From positions 218,903 through 282,902 of the forward strand of contig JAFZIY010000015.1 of assembly GCA_017554105.1 (NCBI GenBank): 64,000 nt of DNA. Direction: 5' to 3'. Shown piece after piece: positions 59,883 to 64,000 of the stretch; the first letter of the stretch is position 1; each line of letters opens with the position of its first letter. Under the pieces are notes generated by a model, which saw only the letters and a list, made by a program, of their open reading frames with translations, was not told where the DNA came from and made no database searches. The stretch comes from Prevotella sp. (GTDB taxonomy: Bacteria; Bacteroidota; Bacteroidia; Bacteroidales; Bacteroidaceae). The position numbers and the translations under genes are program-made.

Positions 59883-60365
59883 ATGCTTGAACAGAGAATA
59901 CTTGAACAGCTTTTCCGCCAGAACTACAGCGAGATGATTCATCTGGCCAGTGTCTTGCTGGACGATGACGAAGAGGCTGAGGACGTGGTGCAGGACATCT
60001 TCTTGCGCGTGGCTGACAGCGACATTCCACCAATGAATGACAATTATCTGCTGACTGCCGTGCGCAATGCCTGTCTGAACAGAATACGGCAGATGCAACT
60101 TCACGATAAAGTGAAGGGATTGATGCCCATAGAAGACGAAGCCGACCTGCAGCCCATTGACAAACGGCTGGAACGGCTCGAAGACATTGCCGCCTACGCG
60201 GACGAGCAACTGGAGGAACCGCACCGCAGTATCTTTCACCTCCGTTTCGATGAAGACCTGACCGTTAGCGAGATTGCCCGTCGGCTCGGTCTGAATCCGA
60301 ATACCGCCTACAAGTATCTCATGCAGAGCATTCAGCAAATAAGACATCACTTCGAGAAACATTAA
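59883..60365 (+). CDS. ECF RNA polymerase sigma factor
   Basis: A 160-residue ECF sigma factor: region 2 has DEEAEDVVQDIFLRV near 28-42 and region 4 has the helix-turn-helix LTVSEIARRLGLNPNTAYKY near 125. It is the first gene of the second sigma/anti-sigma/receptor operon. Its stop (TAA) is immediately followed by the anti-sigma ATG. Confidence 0.9.
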   Translation: MLEQRILEQLFRQNYSEMIHLASVLLDDDEEAEDVVQDIFLRVADSDIPPMNDNYLLTAVRNACLNRIRQMQLHDKVKGLMPIEDEADLQPIDKRLERLEDIAAYADEQLEEPHRSIFHLRFDEDLTVSEIARRLGLNPNTAYKYLMQSIQQIRHHFEKH

Positions 60366-61049
60366 ATGACGACAACAATGGAAACGACCAACGAAAACAT
60401 CCGCCAACTGTTGAAAATGCTCGATAATCCCGATGCATATACCGAGCAGCAGATCCAAGACATCATCAACCGTGATGAAGATACCCGCGAGACCTATCGC
60501 CTTATGGTAGAAGCCAAGCGTAGCAGCCGCCATCGTCAGAACCAAAAGCCTGTCGATGTAGATGCCGCATGGCAACACTTCAACCAGAAACTTCAGCCTA
60601 AGCAACAAGGCTTTGGTTGGATGAAAATTCTTTGCGCAGCAAAGCGGCAAAGCCGAGCAGCCGCCTCTTTCATTGGTATACTACTTGTATCTGGCATAGC
60701 CTTCGCCGCTATCCATATCGTACGACAGCACCAAAAGCAGGAAGCTCCACAATCTGAGATTACGGAAAACGTGACAAGCCCTATTGCTACAGCACCAGTC
60801 GATACGCTTGCCAATGATACCGTCACCGTGCAGCCTATCATCTACGACAACATCCCACTGGAGAAGATGCTGCCAGAGATAGCCGCTCACTACGATGTCA
60901 AGGTCATCTTTACCAATGATGAAGCCAGACAACTCCGATTCCGCTTTGTATGGAACCCGCAGCAGGACATCGATCAGGTCATCAGCGACCTTAACCAGTT
61001 CGAGCGTCTGACTGTCACACGAAAAGATAATCAAATCATTGTAGAATAG
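60366..61049 (+). CDS. FecR-like anti-sigma factor
   Basis: A 227-residue single-pass membrane protein. The cytoplasmic helical part (about 1-95), the membrane segment (about 98-118), a Thr/Ala/Pro linker and the C-terminal domain (about 155-227; DNIPLEKMLPEIAAHY) match DUF4974-like anti-sigma ends. It is paralogous to the protein at 19741-20340: both have AAIHI at the membrane end and a similar C-terminal RQLRxxFxW. The linker here has no repeat-coded peptides, unlike that protein. Confidence 0.82.
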   Translation: MTTTMETTNENIRQLLKMLDNPDAYTEQQIQDIINRDEDTRETYRLMVEAKRSSRHRQNQKPVDVDAAWQHFNQKLQPKQQGFGWMKILCAAKRQSRAAASFIGILLVSGIAFAAIHIVRQHQKQEAPQSEITENVTSPIATAPVDTLANDTVTVQPIIYDNIPLEKMLPEIAAHYDVKVIFTNDEARQLRFRFVWNPQQDIDQVISDLNQFERLTVTRKDNQIIVE

Positions 61050-61058
61050 TCAGCCGCC

Positions 61059-63623
61059 ATGAATAGACAGATCACACTCATCTTTCTTGCCCTGCTGCTG
61101 ACTGTCAGCACACAGGCACAAAAGCGTATCTCACGTGAATATAATAATGTGTCTATCTCCGATGCCCTGAATGGGCTCGCAGAGCAGCAGACCGACTATG
61201 CCATCATGTTCCTCTACAACGAACTGGAGGACTTCCGCATCACCACTACCGTCAACCGCAAAACTCTGCCCGATGCCATCCTGCAGATGATAGGCTTCTA
61301 TCCCATCCGCATGACCGTTGACACAAGCAACCCAGACGAAAAGAAGATCTTTGTGGAATGTACCCACAAGACCAACCGACATCTGACTGGCACTATCATT
61401 AACGAACAGGGCTTGCCGTTAGCATATGCAAACATTGCCATTCTTAACCCTGCCGATTCAACATTGTTGGGTGGTGGTGTCTCGAATGAAAGTGGCTACT
61501 TCGCCATTCCATATGAACAAGATAAAGTCCTTGCCCGTATCTCCTACATCGGTTACAAGACCATATACAAGATATGTGACCGGCCCGAAGTAGGTACGAT
61601 TCGCTTACAACAGGACAACTACACTTTGAATGGCGTAATCGTGAAGGGCTACAAGCCAACAATGAAGATGACTAATGGTGGCTTGGAAGTTGCAATTGAA
61701 AACACTATCCTTGCGAAAATGGGAACGGCATCTGATGTGCTTGGCCAACTGCCGCGTGTGTCGGTGAACAATGATGCCATCACGGTATTTGGCAAAGGCG
61801 CACCGATCATCTATATCAACAACAAGCGCATGACGAACAGCCAGGAACTGCGGGAATTGAAATCGGAAGACATCAAGTCCATAGAAGTCATCACTAATCC
61901 CGGAGCCGAATACGATGCCGAGGTGGAGGCTGTCATCCGCATCAAGACAAAGCACCGTCAAGTAAGCGGATTCAGCATCCGTAACGATGCATACGGTTCA
62001 TACAACAAATGGATGTCGGGCTTCGACCAGTTGACGATGAAATATCAGACGAAGAAGTTCGAGATCATCAACAGTACCTATGTTAATGCGGATAAAAGCG
62101 GCGAGGACAACCAGCTTGATATAAATCTGCTTACTGACGAAAACCAAATCCATATCAGCCAGAAAATCCCAGTTGAGATGAGTAATACTGCTCTGTCAGA
62201 ATACTTTGCCACCGATTATTATGTCAACGACAGCAACTCCGTTGGAGCTTCGTACCAGTATTACGGAAGCTTGCATGGACGTTCCAAGGGTAGCAGTCAT
62301 CAGACCATTCTACGGAATGGTCAGCCGGAAGGTGTTGTGGATATGACAGAAGTTTTTGAGAACGACCACCAGCAGCACACAGCCAACATCTATTATGTTG
62401 GAAAGTTGGGCCGTCTTGGCATTGATTTTAATGGCTCTTACTTCAACTATCGTAGTGGCAGGGATGATGAAGCAGTAGAGATAAGTCAGGAATTGGGTAA
62501 CCGCAATGTTCACTCAGACAGCCGTCAGCATAGTCAGGTCTATGCTGCAAAACTAATGTTTGACTATCCGTTACTGGGTGGTAAGCTGTCATTTGGAACT
62601 GAAATATCAAAAACCAAGTCTCATGGTTTGTTTCGTAATTTGGAGCAATACGTACCCTCTTCCGAGACGGATATTCACGAACGTAATTTGTCAGGCTTTG
62701 CCCAATATGCCCTGTCGCTGAAGCATTGGAGCATCGGAGTGGGTGTCCGCTACGAGAATGTTGTCCGCGATTACTTCTCAGAGGGTGTCAGGCAGGACGA
62801 TGCCAGCCGGCGTTACAACAACGTATTTCCCAATCTCTCACTTTCATGGCAACGTGGCGAATGGAGCCTGCAACTTAATGCCAACGAGAAGATGCACCGC
62901 CCCAGCTATCGAAGCTTGCGCAACTATATGCAGTATGACAATCGCTACCTGTACGAAGGAGGTAACCCATCGCTGCTGCCAGAACGAGTCTATAGTACCG
63001 AGGCAAGCCTTATCTACAAGTGGGTGTACGCCTCCCTCGGACATAAGTATGTAAAGGACGCAATGGTATGGACTAAATCGCTACTCGACCAACAGGAGAT
63101 AGCCTTTACAACCAACAGGAATTTCGACCACCAGCAGATGCTCTATGCCTCCATCTCACTCTCACCACGATTCGGCAAGTACCAGCCAATGGTGGAGGTG
63201 AACTACCAGCAGCAGTTCTTCGACACGCAGGGCTATGGTTCGCGTGAGTCCCTCAGCAAACCAGGCTTTGGCTTTAGGTTCAATAACCGCTACACGTTCA
63301 ATGAATCATTGATGGCTACCCTCTCCTTGCAAGGTGCCACTCGTCAGTACAGCGGTTTCCGAATGAAGCGTGAAGGTTTCTCCGTCGATTTAACCCTGCG
63401 CAAGTCATTTGCAAAAGATACGTGGACTGTCTATCTTATGGCCTCCGACATCTTCAAGACCTGGCGTGAACGCTGGACGATGTATGGTCAGGGTGCAGAA
63501 AGCACAAAGGACTGCTATAACTATACGCGCAGCATCTCGCTCCAAGTAACCTACAATTTCAACGCCAAACGCAGCAAATACAAAGGTACTGGTGCAGGTA
63601 ATGACGAAAAGAACCGACTATAA
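61059..63623 (+). CDS. TonB-dependent-receptor-like outer membrane protein (paralogue)
   Basis: An 854-residue outer membrane protein: signal peptide (about 1-20), STN-like domain (about 21-95), Ig-like regulatory domain (about 108-190), plug-like region (about 195-300) and beta-barrel. It is collinear with the receptor at 17099-19744, strongly alike in the first 190 residues and at the end (KYKGTGAGNDEKNRL), and lacks the three palindrome-coded peptides. With the two preceding genes it forms a sigma/anti-sigma/receptor signalling module. No SusD follows; a lipoprotein gene does. Confidence 0.85.
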   Translation: MNRQITLIFLALLLTVSTQAQKRISREYNNVSISDALNGLAEQQTDYAIMFLYNELEDFRITTTVNRKTLPDAILQMIGFYPIRMTVDTSNPDEKKIFVECTHKTNRHLTGTIINEQGLPLAYANIAILNPADSTLLGGGVSNESGYFAIPYEQDKVLARISYIGYKTIYKICDRPEVGTIRLQQDNYTLNGVIVKGYKPTMKMTNGGLEVAIENTILAKMGTASDVLGQLPRVSVNNDAITVFGKGAPIIYINNKRMTNSQELRELKSEDIKSIEVITNPGAEYDAEVEAVIRIKTKHRQVSGFSIRNDAYGSYNKWMSGFDQLTMKYQTKKFEIINSTYVNADKSGEDNQLDINLLTDENQIHISQKIPVEMSNTALSEYFATDYYVNDSNSVGASYQYYGSLHGRSKGSSHQTILRNGQPEGVVDMTEVFENDHQQHTANIYYVGKLGRLGIDFNGSYFNYRSGRDDEAVEISQELGNRNVHSDSRQHSQVYAAKLMFDYPLLGGKLSFGTEISKTKSHGLFRNLEQYVPSSETDIHERNLSGFAQYALSLKHWSIGVGVRYENVVRDYFSEGVRQDDASRRYNNVFPNLSLSWQRGEWSLQLNANEKMHRPSYRSLRNYMQYDNRYLYEGGNPSLLPERVYSTEASLIYKWVYASLGHKYVKDAMVWTKSLLDQQEIAFTTNRNFDHQQMLYASISLSPRFGKYQPMVEVNYQQQFFDTQGYGSRESLSKPGFGFRFNNRYTFNESLMATLSLQGATRQYSGFRMKREGFSVDLTLRKSFAKDTWTVYLMASDIFKTWRERWTMYGQGAESTKDCYNYTRSISLQVTYNFNAKRSKYKGTGAGNDEKNRL

Positions 63624-63640
63624 ATCTCTCTCGTTTTGAT

Positions 63641-63671
63641 GGGCAGTCGTCAGCCTCGTGCCGACACTGCC
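63641..63671 (+). terminator. Stem-loop after the receptor gene
   Basis: GGGCAGT (63641-63647) pairs with ACTGCCC (63665-63671), 17 bp after the stop codon. A second possible stem (AACGCC with GGCGTT, 63688-63725) follows. No clear T-run is seen. Confidence 0.4.
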
Positions 63672-63771
63672 CCATTTAAACACAATTAACGCCCGACGGT
63701 GCAAGATTTCCGGCTTTCGGCGTTTAATAAAGTAGAACATTAACATCAAATTTATAGCGCAAATGATAACA

Positions 63772-64000
63772 ATGAAGATTTGGAGAATCGCTTTTGTGAT
63801 GCTTGCTGCTTTCTCCCTCGCCTCTTGCAGCAGCAACGATGATGAATTGCAAATAGACCAACTCGCAGGCACTTGGCAGCAGGTGTATGATGAAGGTGTT
63901 ATCGCTGAGGGGTATGTGCAGTACACCTTTACGCCTGGTGTTCCCTCTACAGGTGGCGACTGCAATATCTACTCGTATGATGTCTTTGCAGGTGACACGA
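63772..64000 (+). CDS. Lipoprotein, lipocalin-like start (cut by window end)
   Basis: Only the first 76 codons are in the window. The lipobox is LASC (Cys19), followed by SSNDDE, an acidic stretch of the kind that directs Bacteroidota lipoproteins to the cell surface. The early LAGTWQQV segment resembles the first strand of lipocalin-like proteins. A Met three codons upstream is also possible. Being 148 bp downstream of the receptor gene, it may be a partner of that module. Confidence 0.6.
   Translation, partial: MKIWRIAFVMLAAFSLASCSSNDDELQIDQLAGTWQQVYDEGVIAEGYVQYTFTPGVPSTGGDCNIYSYDVFAGDT

Overview
The window looks like a chromosomal segment of a Bacteroidales bacterium, most likely a Prevotella-type (Prevotellaceae) gut or rumen organism. 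The evidence is Bacteroidota-style promoters (TTTG, 19-20 bp, TAnnTTTG), hybrid two-component and ECF sigma/anti-sigma/outer-membrane modules, an S46 dipeptidyl-peptidase, many secreted or lipid-anchored proteins of unknown function, several glycoside hydrolases, and a C-terminal tail resembling type IX secretion sorting domains. No phage, insertion sequence or CRISPR array is visible. There is one tRNA.

Layout. 0-11 kb, all minus strand: FprA-type flavoprotein, PfkB sugar kinase, secreted repeat protein, two unknown exported proteins, DPP7-like peptidase, polysaccharide flippase, nucleoside-gate transporter. 11.1-14.4 kb: a possible small RNA transcript and a secreted GH2 enzyme. 14.6-16.6 kb: ECF sigma/membrane protein/lipoprotein operon. 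17.1-20.8 kb: ECF sigma/anti-sigma/outer-membrane receptor module containing in-frame GC-rich palindromic elements. 21-24.3 kb: thioredoxin-fold lipoprotein lacking CxxC and three secreted proteins. 24.4-27.6 kb: two carbohydrate-type esterases, a GxxExxR gene remnant and a Nudix hydrolase. 27.6-33.1 kb: a membrane-spanning AraC-type regulator between two operons of lipoproteins, a small secreted protein and a ricin-type lectin. Two promoters here share an identical operator-promoter layout. 33.3-34.4 kb: a further lipoprotein. 34.6-41.3 kb, plus strand: topA, aroK, speA, argB and another ECF sigma/anti-sigma pair. 41.7-47.5 kb, minus strand: TonB-C protein, CPBP protease, ribF, HAD phosphatase, calcium-type P-ATPase. 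47.6-59.4 kb: glycan-degradation cluster (GH105-DUF2264 fusion, GH9, GH3, hybrid two-component regulator) without SusC/SusD. 59.4-64 kb: tRNA-Met, then a second sigma/anti-sigma/receptor module paralogous to the one at 17-21 kb, and the start of a lipoprotein cut by the window end.

The strongest unusual signals are: (1) three intergenic arrays of repeats with an exact 22-bp period (6001-6110, 16798-16907, 41547-41612), each with its own sequence but all built from dyads; (2) the membrane AraC regulator and its two matched operators, an apparent one-component envelope regulon; (3) a family of GC-rich palindromes inserted in frame in coding sequence or flush with stop codons; (4) a promoter-to-terminator transcript of about 220 nt with no convincing protein. 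All calls were made by reading the sequence; no database search was run.
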